DNA of 64,000 nucleotides from Cytidiella melzeri (GCA_022592445.1 JABYQR010000016.1:186001-250000), one strand, 5' to 3'; positions 1 through 13,301 are shown, counted from the stretch's first letter. A program made the numbers and translations. Notes: generated by a model from the letters alone, not told the origin.

Positions 1-16
1 CCTTACGATACTCATT

Positions 17-2244
17 ATGCCAGCCCCTCGAAGTTGGCTGTCTCCGCCCACACGGCGAGAAGCGACATTGGTCATCTTCTCGCTGACTGTGTTCGTGCTC
101 TCCTACAACCTGGAGACATCGTTACGCCTGGTAGGTGTAAGCCCGACTAAGATATCGTCGTCGTATCTCGGTATGTTCGCAAGGCTGTCTCAGTAAGCTT
201 GTGCTCTAACAGCACTTCGTTAGGTGCGGTATTGAAGGATCCTGGCTTCGAATACGACGGAAGAAGACCACAGGCATGGAGGGATGATTTGGAGAACATT
301 ATTGCAGGAGAATGGGTCTGGGAGGATGGAGAAATTGCTGGAGTGAGCCGTGGCTCGTTGGGCGTGGACATAGGTGCCGGGACATCCCAGCGGACGATAT
401 ATAACGTTGGCAAGAAGCGGATGGCAAGCAGGAGTGCAGTTCAACGTGACCCAGGCATTGGGCTGTCTGTGGGTATCAGTATAGACGACCAACACATGTT
501 CCTTCGCGACGATATACCCGAAACGAGGACGGTTGCACATATCCCTGGTGCGTCTGCATGTACCATCCCATCCCATTATCTTACTGACACAGAGTAATGC
601 GGTGCTAGGTTACACTATACTCGATAACCTCTACATGCTGAACGGGTCGATATACGTTGTCACAAACTCACCAGGTTCTGTCCCTCCTTTGGACTCCATT
701 TCCTCTTCCAAGAGAGAACCCAACCATCCAACGGCTCCAACATCATGGCGGGTCCTCACCACAGCGCAAGCCAACGAAACATTTGGTGGCTATGCTGGAA
801 GGTAAATATTCATCTCCTCACTAGACCCTCTACTCAGCGGCTTACATCGATTGCTCTGTAGACTCCGTCAGACTACATGGCTCTCAACGGAGCCAGCAGA
901 CTCTCAGGATCCATACACTCTGTTTTCGCTGTTCCGCGCTCACGCGCACCTGTCAATCGGACAAACATCCCAGGTTTCTGATTCTGGCTTGCGGATATTA
1001 TCCCCTAGCAATGTAGCAGAGGTGCCTGCCCCTGTCCGCCTCTGGTTTCCTCGTATCCCTGTGTTCTCATCACCTTCGATGCCTCCCGAAGAAGACGTTC
1101 ATAACGCGCATCCTCCGCCACGACAACGCGCCTACACAGGTCAGTCCACATTTAGTCGAATGAGGCAGCATGAACTGAACGTTATTCTCTTCCATATTAA
1201 TGTAGGTATACACGCGAATATCATCAAGGCAGTGCTGCCAACCATGACACTTATGTACCAAGAAGAGTGGGCTGACTACGCAGACATGCATCTCCCTTAC
1301 CTCTTTGAACGAGTTGTGATCGTCGATCGAGCAGCAGCGAATGCTGGGAGAGAGAGCTGGATGACGAGGTGGCAGCCGATGCTTGATACTCACTCAGGGT
1401 CAATCGGCGACGAACTTCGGAAGCGTCAACTCGACCTCGCCGAATTGAACCAAGAAGGCCTTCCGTCGTGGGCTGCTCCGTTCGTTGGATTCGATGCGCC
1501 GGAGCATTGGTGGGCCCCTACTCGTGCTGCGCTACTGTCGTACATCGGACTTCCCTCTGAAGCGGAGAGTGGCAGCGTCACGAGAAAGAAGCCTGTGGTG
1601 ACGTTTGTGAGCATGGAGGACGAACCTTACGAAGCTGGCGGACACGTCCGAACGGAAGATTACCCGGAATTGATCGCTGGATTGGAACAGCTGGCAAAGC
1701 AAGGTGTTATCAGCGAGTTCCACGTCGTCAAAAGCAACGGTACAAAGGAGTCTTGGGAGGAACGGATGAAGGTCATCACCAGAACAGACGTGAGTCTCCA
1801 GGACCGCCATTCACATATATCACAATGTGGTATTCCAGAGTTGCTGATCATTGTTCTTTGTAAGGTCTTACTCGGCGCATTTGGACACGCTCTCGGCGAC
1901 AGCATGTTCATGCCTGCACCTCTATCCCTCCCTGCGCACGCCGCCACATCTCGAGACACGCGCCCCTCGCCGCTCATCATGGAATTCTGGCCGTCGAGTG
2001 CGTTCCTCCGAGACCGCGAGTTCGCCGCCAAAGTGCTCGGTATGCGTTATATGGCTTGGTGGGATGAGAGGTAAGCAGACACACACACATGTCCACATGT
2101 GCTATCTCTCACTACGTTCTTCATAGAAAATTCGTGTCGTCGATACCTCCTGTCATGAACCTCCGCACTGGCCAGAGCTTGTGGGTGACAGCGGTCGTGC
2201 AGAACGTACTAGCAGAAATCAATGCGGAGGCGTCGAAATGGTAG
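17..2244 (+). CDS. Glycosyltransferase family 61 protein, type II membrane
   Basis: Likely a Golgi/ER-lumenal GT61 enzyme. The ATG at 17 opens a short exon coding a positively charged N-terminus (PTRREA) and one hydrophobic segment (TLVIFSLTVFVLSY), a classic type II signal anchor. The first intron runs about 135-193. Later introns are near 549-592, 802-861, 1140-1205, 1791-1865 and 2071-2126. The C-terminal half carries the family signature LLGAFGHALGDSMFMPA followed by a PSPLIMEFWP block, which matches the GT61 nucleotide-sugar region. The spliced protein is about 600 residues and ends EASKW. The donor sugar cannot be told from sequence; fungal GT61 members are poorly characterised. The 5' flank is cut by the window edge, so an upstream exon cannot be excluded, although the signal anchor makes this start likely. 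Confidence 0.8.
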
Positions 2245-2714
2245 GCATCAAGAGCGTATCCAGATAGAATTTGTACTTTATTCCACCATCGTAATTGTTT
2301 GAGTTCCAACGTACTCGGTCTCGGTCAAGCCCAGAGGAGTATACCTCGACTGCTGATCGATGTGCACTTCTCGCCAGAGGCGCGGCGGCTGTTCAAGCTT
2401 TCAAGCTTAAGCTATAGCACAGAACGTTCTAATCTCGTAGCTCTAATGGTATCAGTCCGACAAAATACAGAGATTGATGGTCCAGTCTAGATTACTTCGT
2501 ATAGCTACTGGTAATAGAGATGAAACAGGTAAGTAGGTGAGCAAGCCAATAGTTCAACAGACCATCTAAACTTCCAAGCGCTACTCGACACTGGCATGCC
2601 ACCAGTCAGAACAGCAGGGGTACTATCCCAGGGAGAATGATGTTCACAATCCTCTACAGCCTCGCCGTCTATCTGGTGCGTATCTCGCAACCATGGAACA
2701 AATCAGGAAACAAT
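2245..2714. other. Intergenic, convergent 3' ends
   Basis: About 470 bases between the stop codons of the GT61 gene (+) and the translocator gene (-). It should hold both 3' UTRs. I see no further gene, repeat or RNA. Confidence 0.6.
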
Positions 2715-4067
2715 TTACTTGCTCCCGGTGGTCCTGTACAGAATCAACCCGCCAAGAGCCATCGAGTAGCCTGTTGGGGTAACAAAGGGATGGGAGATGT
2801 CAGCAAGCGTTCCCGACGTGAAGCGAACAACGCACCAAATATTTGCATGGGCATGATGGTACTTCCGAAGATAATGACAGAGCCAGTGATAAGGAGAATA
2901 TCCTTGAAGACACCCGCCAAGGTCAAGACGAGTCCGCTGCCAGCTCCTACGAGGAATACAGCAGCGATGTTAAGCAAGAAAGCTACCGAGGCGTTGCTGA
3001 TCAGGATCCAAGGGCTATTGGAAATTCAACCGGTGGTGTAAGGAACGCGGGGGCGGCAAAATGAGATACGGGCGGCTTACCCAACACGCATGATTTCCAT
3101 GAAAGGCGCCAGACCTTCGGTGAAGGGAAGGACCGCAAGGTTGATAAGTGCACAGACCGGTGCATAATAATGCAGAGAGACAAGTGGGTCCATCTTGAGG
3201 CCATGTAGAAGTATTTGTATCATGACAAGACGAGATGCTTCAAACTATGATGATAATTTGCACGGTAGTCAGCAGGGGAGGAAATATGTGAGGATGGTGG
3301 AAATGACATACAGCGACGGCAGCGGCTTGGGTAACGAAGCCCACAAGGTTGAATCGGAGTTCTCCTTTAGACGCGAGAGCCACGCCTGATGAGATCATGA
3401 ATACAATAACGGCAAGCCTCTTGCTGGGTTCTTGCAGACGGAAGGTCCATGAAATAAGCAGAATTGCCACTGGGATAAAAGCCTACACTGATAGTATTAC
3501 AAGAGATGCCGGGCGAGAAGAGTGATGCATACGACGAACCTTGAGCATCTGGATGTACGCAACGCTGAGATGAAGGTAGGCAGTGTTGCTAAGGATGAGG
3601 GAGCCGCTGAATAGGAGGCCTATGGGGAGTATAGAGCGAATGAACATTTCTTTGGACACATGCACATCCTTTGCACCGTCCAGCAGATGCGTGGTTCTTT
3701 GAAGCACACGGGTGCCGATAGCCTACGAAAGCGAAGCATGAACATGGTGGTGTGAGGAAAACACAGCTGACAAGCTTACCGCAAATGTCAAATGGAATGT
3801 CACAAGGAACACCGGGTACCTGAACTGAAGCGTGTTGTACATATAGTTGTTGTAGATGATAACTGCTGAGCTGAGCACGATCCAGACTGGGATGATTGCA
3901 GCTGCGGAATACGAGGTCTTGTTGGCAGTCTGTGCTGGGCGATTGCTGGCAGAGACCGGCGACGGCAAGACATCGCGGTTGTCGAGCTTGACCTCGAGCA
4001 TCTGGTGTTCCTCTGTGGCGAAGTCTGCTCCTTCTTCGTGATTCTTCTCGGTGTCGTTGGGAGCCAT
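2715..4067 (-). CDS. Triose-phosphate-transporter-fold (TPT/DMT) translocator
   Basis: A multi-pass membrane carrier of the TPT branch of the drug/metabolite transporter superfamily, which exchanges phosphorylated sugars or nucleotide sugars in Golgi/ER membranes. A hydrophilic acidic N-terminus (MAPNDTEKNHEEG) precedes about ten hydrophobic segments: IIPVWIVLSSAVIIYNNYMY, then RYPVFLVTFHLTFA, LPIGLLFSGSLILSNTAYL, FIPVAILLISW, GVALASKGELRFNLVGF, VSLHYYAPVCALINLAVLPF and SNASVAFLLNIAAVFLVG. The asparagine in the LILSNTAYL segment and the ASKGE motif are typical of the family. About five short introns are needed. The last (donor GTGCGT, acceptor CAACAG) joins MQIFG to YSMALGGLILYRTTGSK before the stop. 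The substrate cannot be assigned. Confidence 0.85.
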
Positions 4068-4518
4068 GGTTTTGAGATAGATATGGCTGTTTCGCGGTAG
4101 TGTCCGGTAATACTTGTAGACAGGAGAAGGTAGGCTAGATAGTGCGAAGAGAATAGAATGAAGGGATGAGAGAGCGACGAGGGTGAGATAGAAAGGTTTA
4201 TGCCAGAGCCAGGTAGAGCCAGGTAGTGGCGGAAGTATTCAGAGTTGGCGACCAAAAGTTCAAGTCCCTGTTCCCATGCCCCTTTCCCTTTATGGCCTAT
4301 CCTCAACTCGCGTTGCCGCCCATCAATGGCTTGGCACCCGGCTTCCGTTTACCGCTTCACTGCATTGTTGCTACAGTTCAGTATACGGCGAGCATCATAG
4401 CGTACTCAGACTTTTTTTTTGGGTATGCTGCAGCAGCGAGGAAACAAGTCCGATGTGGGTCTCACCAAACACGCGTAGCCCTTATAACGTAAGACCATGA
4501 TATTAAGGAGCTCTTAAT
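4068..4518. other. Intergenic, promoter of the translocator and 3' flank of ATP10
   Basis: About 450 bases upstream of the translocator start and downstream of the ATP10 stop. A T10 run lies near 4411. I see no other feature. Confidence 0.5.
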
Positions 4519-5654
4519 CTACTTGTAACGTTGCAACAGCTGGCCGGTGCAAACCCGTAGAGCCTGGATCTCTCCTGGTTGTGGGTCCGCGCAACCTGCC
4601 CACCGTACTCGACACTGATCGTCGACCAGGTACACATAGCCAATGTATTTGTTTCCGAGCCCAATATCTTCTCGGATATAGCTAGTAGGGAATTCTATCA
4701 GCGAAATGATGGTGCTCGAACGTCGGATCGCACTCACTCCATGTTTTGGCTGCTGATGAGATAGAAAGGCCACTCCTCTTGTGGCATGGTCTTCCGTATG
4801 CTGTTCGCAAAGAACGACACCAAGACCGATCGCATCTTATTTTCTTGCAGATTGATTTTGATGTGTTGGAAATGTGGGTCGGCAGAATACTGAGCACAGG
4901 TAGGTTCCGTGAACATGTGTGTCTGTATCTGCAAGAGAGTCCAACTTTGGCATTCAGACAGGACGAAGACAAGCAACGCTCACCTCGGAGATCTTGGTGG
5001 AAAGCATCGAGATCAAAGACACCTTCTTCAGTAGAAGATCTGTCGTGTAGACCTTGTCTTTGGTGGCCAGTGACGTTCCTGCTATGTCAGGAAAATACCG
5101 AGCTTTCTGACTTCGTTGAGCCAAAGAAACACGTTTTCATGACGCGTCCACTCACGCTTTCACGTATGAGGACCGGGGGTGCCACCCACATTTTGCCTCC
5201 ATGATGTCTCGTTGCGTTCAGGTCATCATAGTTGCCTTTCTTGACCTCGTTGATACTGAGAGACTGTGAGTACCTTTTATTCCGCGAAACTTGTATGAAC
5301 TCACAGTGCTCCCCGTTGTTTTGCTCGTAGGTCGTCATTCCATATTATATCCGTCCAATTTTGCTTTTTACCAGTTGGAGGCTCCTTCACGCCTAGCGGC
5401 TGGTTGAGAAATGGTATGCCATTCTTGTCATTCTTGACCTGAGCTTGTTCCTTTTCAGCTGCTGTCGACGTAGCTTGCGTTGGTTTGAGCTCCGGCTCTA
5501 CATTTGACGCATTGGAGGAGGAGGCGCTGGAGGCTTGTTCCCCAGTATTGATCCTTCTCGTCAATGCCGGGGAGAGATGTGTATGTCGACGCGCTGAGCT
5601 TGAAGTTGTAGCTGCAAGGTTGGGGGCGAAGACGCGAGCGGACGGTGGTCTCAT
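4519..5654 (-). CDS. ATP10: Mitochondrial F1Fo ATP synthase assembly factor Atp10
   Basis: Atp10 is an inner-membrane chaperone needed to assemble subunit 6 (Atp6) into the Fo sector. The chosen ATG at 5654 begins a basic, Ser/Arg-rich mitochondrial presequence (MRPPSARVFAPNLAATTSSS). The mature part starts with the family motif FLNQPLGVKEPPTGKKQ, then GGKMWVAPPVLIRE. The highly conserved C-terminus includes KINLQENKMRSVLVSFFANS, EEWPFYLISSQNMEYIRED and GYVYLVDDQCRVRWAGCADP, ending RVCTGQLLQRYK. At least three introns are required. The first ends at CTCTCAG so that GAL reads into INEVKKGNY. An upstream in-frame ATG at 5972 exists, but it would place the presequence internally, so I prefer 5654. 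It diverges from SYG1 across about 410 bases. Confidence 0.92.
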
Positions 5655-6066
5655 AATGAGGTTTGAAGATCTTAGATCTGACTCGTGAGTGGCGGCAAGC
5701 TTGCTGGCTACCGGGAACACGGACCGCTGCGCGCCGAGCGGAAAGGATCCCGTCGGGCGACTATGTATTCCAAACTTGGAGATTGTCGGGCCAGGCGTCG
5801 GGATTAAATTTATTTTTACAGAGTCCAGACTCGCCGTCAAGGTTGAGCGCGGTTTGCAGCCTCTGAGTATATGATACACCTTGAAATCGACAATTGCGTA
5901 CGAGGAGAGACAGTCGCGGCAGTAATTGCCTAACATTGTGATGACGGCAAATCTGCAAGCGTCATTTGACATTCTCCACCAAACAAATTGTAACGTCCTT
6001 CAAGTTCACTGTCTCACAACTTGAAGTAGTCACCATTCGTGATAGGACTGGCGAAGGGCGCATGTC
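5655..6066. promoter_or_regulatory. Shared divergent promoter of ATP10 and SYG1
   Basis: The 412 bases between two head-to-head start codons must hold both promoters. An AT-rich patch (AAATTTATTTTTA) lies near 5806. No other motif is clear. Confidence 0.5.
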
Positions 6067-9000
6067 ATGAAGTTTGCGCGGTACGTACGCAGCACTCTTG
6101 AGAGAGATTCTGCTAAAATTGGTGGTCGTGTGATGCAGATACCTCGAAGACACTCAGGTGAGATGCACGAGATCTCCCTCTACACTGTCTCTAATCGCGC
6201 CGGGATAAGATTCCAGAATGGAAAAGAGCATACATGTGAGTTTTCGGCGAGTTCTCTGTGTGAGGGGTACGTGCTGACCAGTTTGCGACATGGCTTTTTC
6301 GTCAGCGACTATCGTGGCTTGAAGAAGCGAATTGCAGCAATTCGAGCTGCTCAGCATAATGAAAATCCTCCACCACAGTTAGCACACCCAGTGCTGGACA
6401 CCAACATTGTCCAGACTAGGACGTCATCACAGAAAGACCCCAGCGGCGTGTCTGCACAAACCTTTCTTGCGGGAATTGCTCATGAAGATGGAGACGCTCC
6501 TGTAAGTTTATTCCAGCGTAGTTTTGGTGGAATCTTGAGTTTTACAATGGCAGAATGCGGATGGCGAGGCGCACGATTCTTCGTTCTCACGCCAATCCGA
6601 CATAGTGAACGACGCAATGCATCTCAACGCAGATGCTCCATCAAGCTCGAACGTGCTTTCTCCTCAAGGAATTGAGGATACGAATGGTCCTACAGGCACT
6701 TCCGGAATTGTCCCCTCTGCCACGTTAAGCGGGAGTCTTTTACCTCGTGTAGGACGGAGCAAAAGCTTGCGGGGTGGATGGGACCTTGCCAAAAGTATTC
6801 CATTGAAGGACCTCATCCCAGCTTTGACGCGGGTGCAGAAAGCTTTCTTTGAGAAGCTCGACAGCGAATTGGACAAAGTGGAGACGTTCTATGTGGAACG
6901 GGAGAAGGATATGCGGACAAGGTAATACAGTTTGCAATTGCCCGTCGTGACCCATGTTTATCACAATGAGCAGGACGACGGTGCTGAAGAGTCAATTACA
7001 CGAGCTGCAGGAACATCGGCGTGTGTTTCATGTCAGTGTGAAATTCTTGTCCATGATGTATACACTCACATCTAAAAACGGATTTTCCAGCAAGCAGAAC
7101 AAGCAAATCACCCCTGGTTTACTATGAGGCAAAGTAAAATACTCCGAAATCCATATCATCTCCTGGACAAGAACCTGTCCAAACGCCGCAGTTACAAGGC
7201 ACAATCAGAATCTCCACCTCGACGGCAACCCGAGGTATCTGAAAACAACACTATGGAAGAGATGACCGGAAGCCCGCGTCTCAAAAGCCCTTTTCAGCAC
7301 CTCGAAAACAGTGAAAATGGTACGCTCAAGGACAGTCAAGCCAATGGGAGCAACAGTACCAGCGCAAGTGGGGCTAGTGGGGCTGAAGACGTGCCAAAGG
7401 GCTGGCAGAAAGTCCACCATAGTTTCCGTACGCATGCCGTCACAAACAAGCTAGGCCCTCAAACCCATCCGAACGGCGCCTCCAAGTATGACCCAGATGA
7501 GTATGTACATGCAAAGAAAAGCTTGAAGAAAGCTGTGCTGGAGTGTTATCGGTATGTTACCCCGCTGTTGCTGTGCATATGTTGAACGAATCCCTTGATG
7601 TTTTAGCGGCCTGGAAGTGCTGGAAAATTACAGGGTATGTATGGCATGTCATGCTTTAGGTTGGGCTCATGTCTAACCTTCTAGATTTCCAGACTCTGAA
7701 TTTGATAGGGTTCCGAAAGGCTTTGAAGAAATTCGAGAAAACAACCGGTGTATGCGAAATTCTGCATGTTGGGAAGAACATAGTAGCTGACTTTTTACCA
7801 GATACCAGCGCAACAAGCGTACTTTATGGAGAAGATTGAACCTAGTGCATTCTCATCTGGCGTCGCAGTCCAAGGCATGGTCAATCAGATGGAGGAACTG
7901 TATGCGGCACGCTTTAGTGTGTTGATCTTCCGTTCCCTTGGGGCTCCACAATTCTCACGTTTCATTGGATAGCGCGTGGTGACAACAAGCTGGCAAAGAC
8001 AAGACTTCGTGGCGGGCAAGCGCGACATAAGACCCGGCATTCCAGCGTGTTCATCAGCGGCCTGCTTCTGGGGATGGCTATCCCCGCCTTTGCTGATGCT
8101 ATATATCTCAGTAAGTGGCTGTTTCGATGTATGATATCCTCCCCCTGACTGGCAATTGAAGGTTTCCAGCCCGAGACACGCCGAGCCATCCCTGGCCATG
8201 ACGGTTTGCTTTACGTATACTCAATTTTCTTGATTCCTGTGTTATTCATTCTCTTGGTTGGTGTCAACATCCTTGGGTGGCATCGAGCTCGAATAAACTA
8301 TGTCTTCATTTTTGGTCAGTCATTCATTTGTCGTACTCCTGTGGAAAAGACTAATATTTGGATGACACAGAATTTGACTTGAAGACCAAACTTGACTACA
8401 GAGAGTTCTTTGAAGTATAGATGGCTGTTACTTTGATCTTCACAATCGAAGCTCACACATCCTTGTTGCAGATTCCCGCTATTCTGCTGTCGACACTTTG
8501 TTACGCTCTCTGGTTCTCTTTTGCCCGCATCGGATCCTCTCATCTCTCGCCGACGTTTTGGCCTTTAATCTGGCTAGCTTGCTCAGGTTTCATAGTCTTC
8601 AACCCCCTCCCGGTATTCAACAAGACTGCTCGTTGGTGGTTCTTGAAAAACATGGGGAGACAACTCACTTCTGGGCTCCATCGTGTCGAGGTAGGATTCA
8701 TCGCTTTGCTGATATTTGTCGCGCTCAAAATTTGCATTCATAGTTTGCAGACTTCTGGATGGGGTAAGTCTGCGTCTCGTAATATTCCTTCGTTCACCAA
8801 ACACTCAGCCGCACGTAGAGATCAATTCTGCAGCCTCATTTATCCCATCTCAAACCTATACCTGCTCGCATGTGCCTATTCCGGAGGTCTTGATCAGACC
8901 TGGAACAAGTGTCTTTCGCCTGGGCCATGGGGTGTCCCATTCCTTCTTGCTTCCTTACCTCTTTTGGCTCGTCTGATTCAGAGCGTGAGACGTTGGGTGG

Positions 9001-9938
9001 ACTCTCGACTGACAACGCACTTGATCAACGTACGTATCTCAGATTTTGTAATGCCTGTGCCACTCCTGATGAGATTTGTCTAGGGTGGCAAGTATGCAGC
9101 CGGCATTGTGTATTACGTGGCGTATTACAATTGGAGGCATCATGGTTAGTTTACAGCAGCTTCCGATTATAAATTCTGACGATACGATCTCATAGGTGGA
9201 GGTCGCGGAGGCGACTTCGTAGCGTGGTGTGTGTTCGGGACCATATACGCCCTTTACGCCTCTGCATGGGTACACTATGTGATTTTCTTTCGCGCGATTG
9301 ACTCTTACGAAATGTTGAATCAGGACTTCCTCATGGATTGGTCGGTATTTCGCCCGCATGCACAATATCCGTTGTTGAGAGATAACGTTCTATACTCCAA
9401 CAACATACCGGTATGTTCTCCACTAGCTGATTATCTATTCAGGTGATGACATGAGCAATATACAGCTATATTATCTCGCTATCGTAAGTAATATCAACCA
9501 TCGAACGGCCTTGCGTCTCATGACATTGCCTTGCACTCAGGCTACGAACCTCCTGATAAGGTTCATTTGGGTCCTGTACATTCCACAACGTGGACCCCCA
9601 TTCCCGCTGCGGACGTTCATAGCTGCCATGCTGGAAATGCTGCGTCGGTGGCAGTGGAACTTTTGTGAGTCCATTTTTGTGCTTAACCATCTCAGTTGAC
9701 AAACCCCGCGAAAACAGTTCGACTGGAAAACGAACATCTCGGTAACGTCGATCAATATCGCGTCACACGAGAAGTACCTTTGCCATACAGCTTCGACGAT
9801 GCAGTGAATGACTCGGAAGGCGACGACGACAGTGATCAGAAGAGCATCTCGAGCTGGCGTAACAGGCGTCGTGCAGCGAAAGCGGAAGCATCCAAGGATG
9901 TTTACAAAGCCGGAGCCGACACAGACCCACTCTCGTAG
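6067..9938 (+). CDS. SYG1: SPX-EXS phosphate exporter, SYG1/XPR1 family
   Basis: Members of this family export inorganic phosphate. The N-terminal SPX domain binds inositol pyrophosphates, and the EXS membrane domain forms the pathway. The SPX start is split over three tiny exons, 6067-6080, 6139-6157 and 6210-6235, giving MKFARYLEDTQ, IPEWKRAY and IDYRGLKKRI. The SPX domain ends with ASKYDPDEYVHAKKSLKKA, LNLIGFRKALKKFEKTTG and an IEPSAFSS segment. The membrane part follows (SGLLLGMAIPAFADAIYL, LLYVYSIFLIPVLFILLVGV). The EXS domain includes FEFDLKTKLDYREFFE, FADFWMGDQFCSL, WRRWVDS-like and GGKYAAGIVYY, with DFLMDWSVFRP and DNVLYSNNIPVYYLAI close by. The C-tail is acidic (DSEGDDDSD). Well over ten introns. 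The stop is 94 bases from the VPS16 stop on the other strand. Confidence 0.93.
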
Positions 9939-10032
9939 TCCAGTTCAACGCATGTACATACGAGAGCCGATATCGCGCAAGGCGTTACATAGCATTATAA
10001 GTATCAGATATTTTGAGTATTGCAATATAAAA

Positions 10033-13000
10033 TCACTTCATAGACGAGGCCAATACATCCAATTCACGTGCGATAAGTGAATTAGGACATTTCCTACGAA
10101 GCTCCCTATGAAAACGAGGCATGTATCAGATCAGGCATACGTTCCAATAAATGATTGAAGCACTCACTCCAATCTGACTTTGTCGCCACGGTCCTTGCAC
10201 TCCTTGCCAGCTAGCCTCCAATCTCCGCACAGGACATACAGGTCGACGCGTTTGTTTGCATCACAGCGCGCAACGTATGGCGTAGCCTCCTTTTGGTATC
10301 CTTTGTTTACCAAGTGTGTGACGAAAGCTTGATAACCTATGGGACTACGCTTCGAGCGGGCGAAGGCGTCTAGGCCATCCCAGTCGTGTATTTCAGTGAG
10401 AGCATATAGCTTTACGTACCAGAACCTTTTCAATCATGCAAACACATATGTCAATTCTCGCAAAGGCGAAGAAGGCGATGGACATACCGTTTATCTGGTA
10501 CTTTGAAGTCATATTTCACTTTATCTGCGCGCTTGCCCATACCATTAATCAAACACATTCGGATCGTCTCGTTGATGCTGAGACCAAAGAACTGTATCTT
10601 GCCATCCGCTTCTTTCTCCAGCTGCTGCTGAAAAGTCAGCAGCCGAGCACTCTCATCCATCATCTACGAGGTTCATATGAGTTTCCTACATCCATAAAAT
10701 TTGAGTGAAGACTGTACCTTTGCTTCGAATGACCTTTCTTTGTCTTCCGAGAAGAACCTCTGCGCCGCTTTCACCGCAGATATCTTTGCGGAAGGATCCT
10801 ATATACCTATTAGACATACTATCAAGGTATTCTATGATGTATACTCACCGACATTGAAGCAGCTTCACTCAGCGATAAAGCTGCGCTCTCTACTCGACGA
10901 TCGTCAGAGTAGTAGAAGTCACGGAGCATATCGCGATTCTGTTCGCGAGCGTATACTTGGAGAAGATTCCTTGCGGGTAAGAGGCTCGGCCCGCCTTCTT
11001 CGATGAGGCGGAAGAAATTGCCAAGTGCCATGCGCTTCTGCAGATGCAACAACACATGGTAAACTAAAATAGAGGTGAGAAATGAGAATTGCGAGGTTAT
11101 GTGTGTCAGTTGACTAGTTCCACACCAAGATCTGTATCGCCACTTTCCACCGCCTTAGAGAGTGCGAGTTTGTCTTCCTTCATGCTGAGCAGCAATGGTA
11201 CTTGATCTGACGACCTAGGTTCATGGTCAAGCAACTAGGCATGTTCTGAGCATCAACACTCAGTAGTCAAAGAGAAGGACGACTACCTTTGTCGCCAAAT
11301 CTGTCCTGCCAATCTCCCAGGCTTTCCTCGCTATTTCAGCATAGCTTACCCCTGTACCACCCAATTTTTCAAATTTCTCCACAATAGAGCGACATACTGC
11401 ATTGTCGTCTATTTCAGAGTCGGTAGACGCATTAGACTTGGAGCGCACAATCTTGGCGCATGCCCAATGTCTCAGTACAGCCGAAGGTGGTAGGTCTAGA
11501 AAAGATGAGATCCGCAAGGCTAGCAAGTGTAGATTTCGCGATGTCAGCCGCGCGATGAGCTGTGTTGGGGAAAGTTGAGTGTATCTGTGGATTATCATAT
11601 GAGTCCAGACTTTCCCACGAAATCAAAACACATACTGTGTGTATGTGATTGGAATCCCTATCTCATAGAAACGCACAGCATTGAGGACTTTCAGAGTCTG
11701 GCCGAGACTGACGAAATCCGTCGCGTCGTAAAGGTCGATGAACGCCTTGCCGAACTTGGCCGCCTAACAACACGTTGTAAGATGAGAAGTTTACGACGCG
11801 ACGGGCTGAGTGTAACGTACGTTGAGTAGACGTCTTTGCCAATACGGATTCCACTCCATCCCGGCCGCATCGATGCATTGATTCACAGCTGTTGCGAGCT
11901 CCGGTCTTATACTGCGGATACTCTCGCCAGCCTTCGGTGAGCTTTTGGAGAATTGCTCCCATGCATCATATAAAATCGCAGCCGGCGAAGTAGAGCCAGG
12001 GCGGAAGACGTCGACAGAAGAAACTGGGCCGAAATCACTTGTTAGATAAACCTAGAGAGAGCGGCGGTGGATTATACCGGGGACTTTCTGGATGAACTCG
12101 CAGGCGTCGGGACCCACAAGACGCACACCGTCTGACTCTGTGACGGCGAATGTAGGCCCGGGATAAAAGTATCTGGTATCTTGCGTGAGATATTCGATTT
12201 CAGGGTAGAACACTAATGTATGCTCACTGCAGAGTGTCTCCGAAAGGCCCAACTAACATTACCATTGTTTCCCATGTCAGCAGTACGGCGTCATTGCCAC
12301 ACCATTCTACTTGTCTAACCTCGCCAGAGGCACCGGCAGCCGTTTTTGTGTCGAAATCGGCCAAGCTACGCTGAAAATCGGTTGAAACCACCCATAGAGT
12401 TCCCGAGAATGTTAGCAGCGCGAGATTTTTGCCGTTAGGTGAGGGTGCCAGATGTGAGAACGGTCCGCGAGAAAGTCTTTGGTCGGTCGACTCCAAATTG
12501 TCAACACTGTACACAGTAGAGTCTACAGACAGCAGAACTTCTACATGTCGCGAGATGTTTAGGTCAGGCGCAATGACTGCCCATGAGTGAGGAGGTTGGC
12601 TGATCCCTGAACCACGCTCGCTGGTCAATCGCAACATTTGCCAACACAAGAATAATGGAACATACCTGGATTTGCGAGTGTCAACGGCTTTCCTCCCTCC
12701 CATCCTTTGACCTCAAGGAGAGACAACGTGCCAGTCAATGCAACCAGCCCAGTCTCATGTATTCTTGCGTCGATCACTCCGAGCTCCGCAGCTTCACTTC
12801 CGAGGGAGTATTGCCTATAGTCTCCTTGAAGGTCATAAACGCGGTAGGTGCCTTCCTCATTCAAGACGGCCAATTGCTCATCAGCAGTCCACCCAAAGCG
12901 AACTATCTTGCCTTGGTCCCACTAAACTCGGCAAGCGGTCAGCGTAGGACGCAAAACACAGTAAGGAGATAACCACACTAAAGAGCAATATCCCCTCTCC

Positions 13001-13301
13001 GGCCGCAGAGTATACTTGAATTTGTGCCTTCGCAAAGGCCGTGCTGGCACCGCTAAGTACTGTAACTTTGGATGTATCCCGCATCAATGCTGGCAAACGA
13101 GAGAGAGGCCTCAGCGACTTCACACAGTTTCATTGACTTCACGTCGTACACACCTATTGGACCACCATAGCGACATCCTGCAACTATAAAGTCTCCGAGA
13201 TGAGGCAACTTGCTAGGAATCGAGTAAACCTGTTGTCTACGGTAGAATACCTTCCCGTCTTGCAAGGCCTCCCAGGTCGTTGTAGGGTGGTCGACATCCA
13301 T
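10033..13301 (-). CDS. VPS16: Vacuolar protein sorting-associated protein 16 (HOPS/CORVET subunit)
   Basis: VPS16 is a core subunit of the HOPS and CORVET tethers and binds VPS33 at vacuolar and endosomal membranes. The start at 13301 gives [20 protein letters not shown], matching the family N-terminus. A first intron (donor GTGTAC, acceptor TTGCCAG) joins YGGPI to [14 protein letters not shown]. The N-terminal beta-propeller region includes [47 protein letters not shown] and LLEVKGWEG. The C-terminal helical half includes [61 protein letters not shown] and [12 protein letters not shown]. Near the end are [17 protein letters not shown] and [20 protein letters not shown]. The last intron (GTGAGTGC to TTCATAG) leads to [18 protein letters not shown] and the stop. 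About a dozen exons, all cues consistent. Confidence 0.93.

Noticed and set aside
4226..4290. tRNA-like T-loop (GTTCAAGTCCC)
   Set aside because: No matching acceptor, D or anticodon arms around it.
5655..5972. Upstream ATG extension of ATP10
   Set aside because: It would bury the mitochondrial presequence; the ATG at 5654 begins a proper targeting peptide.
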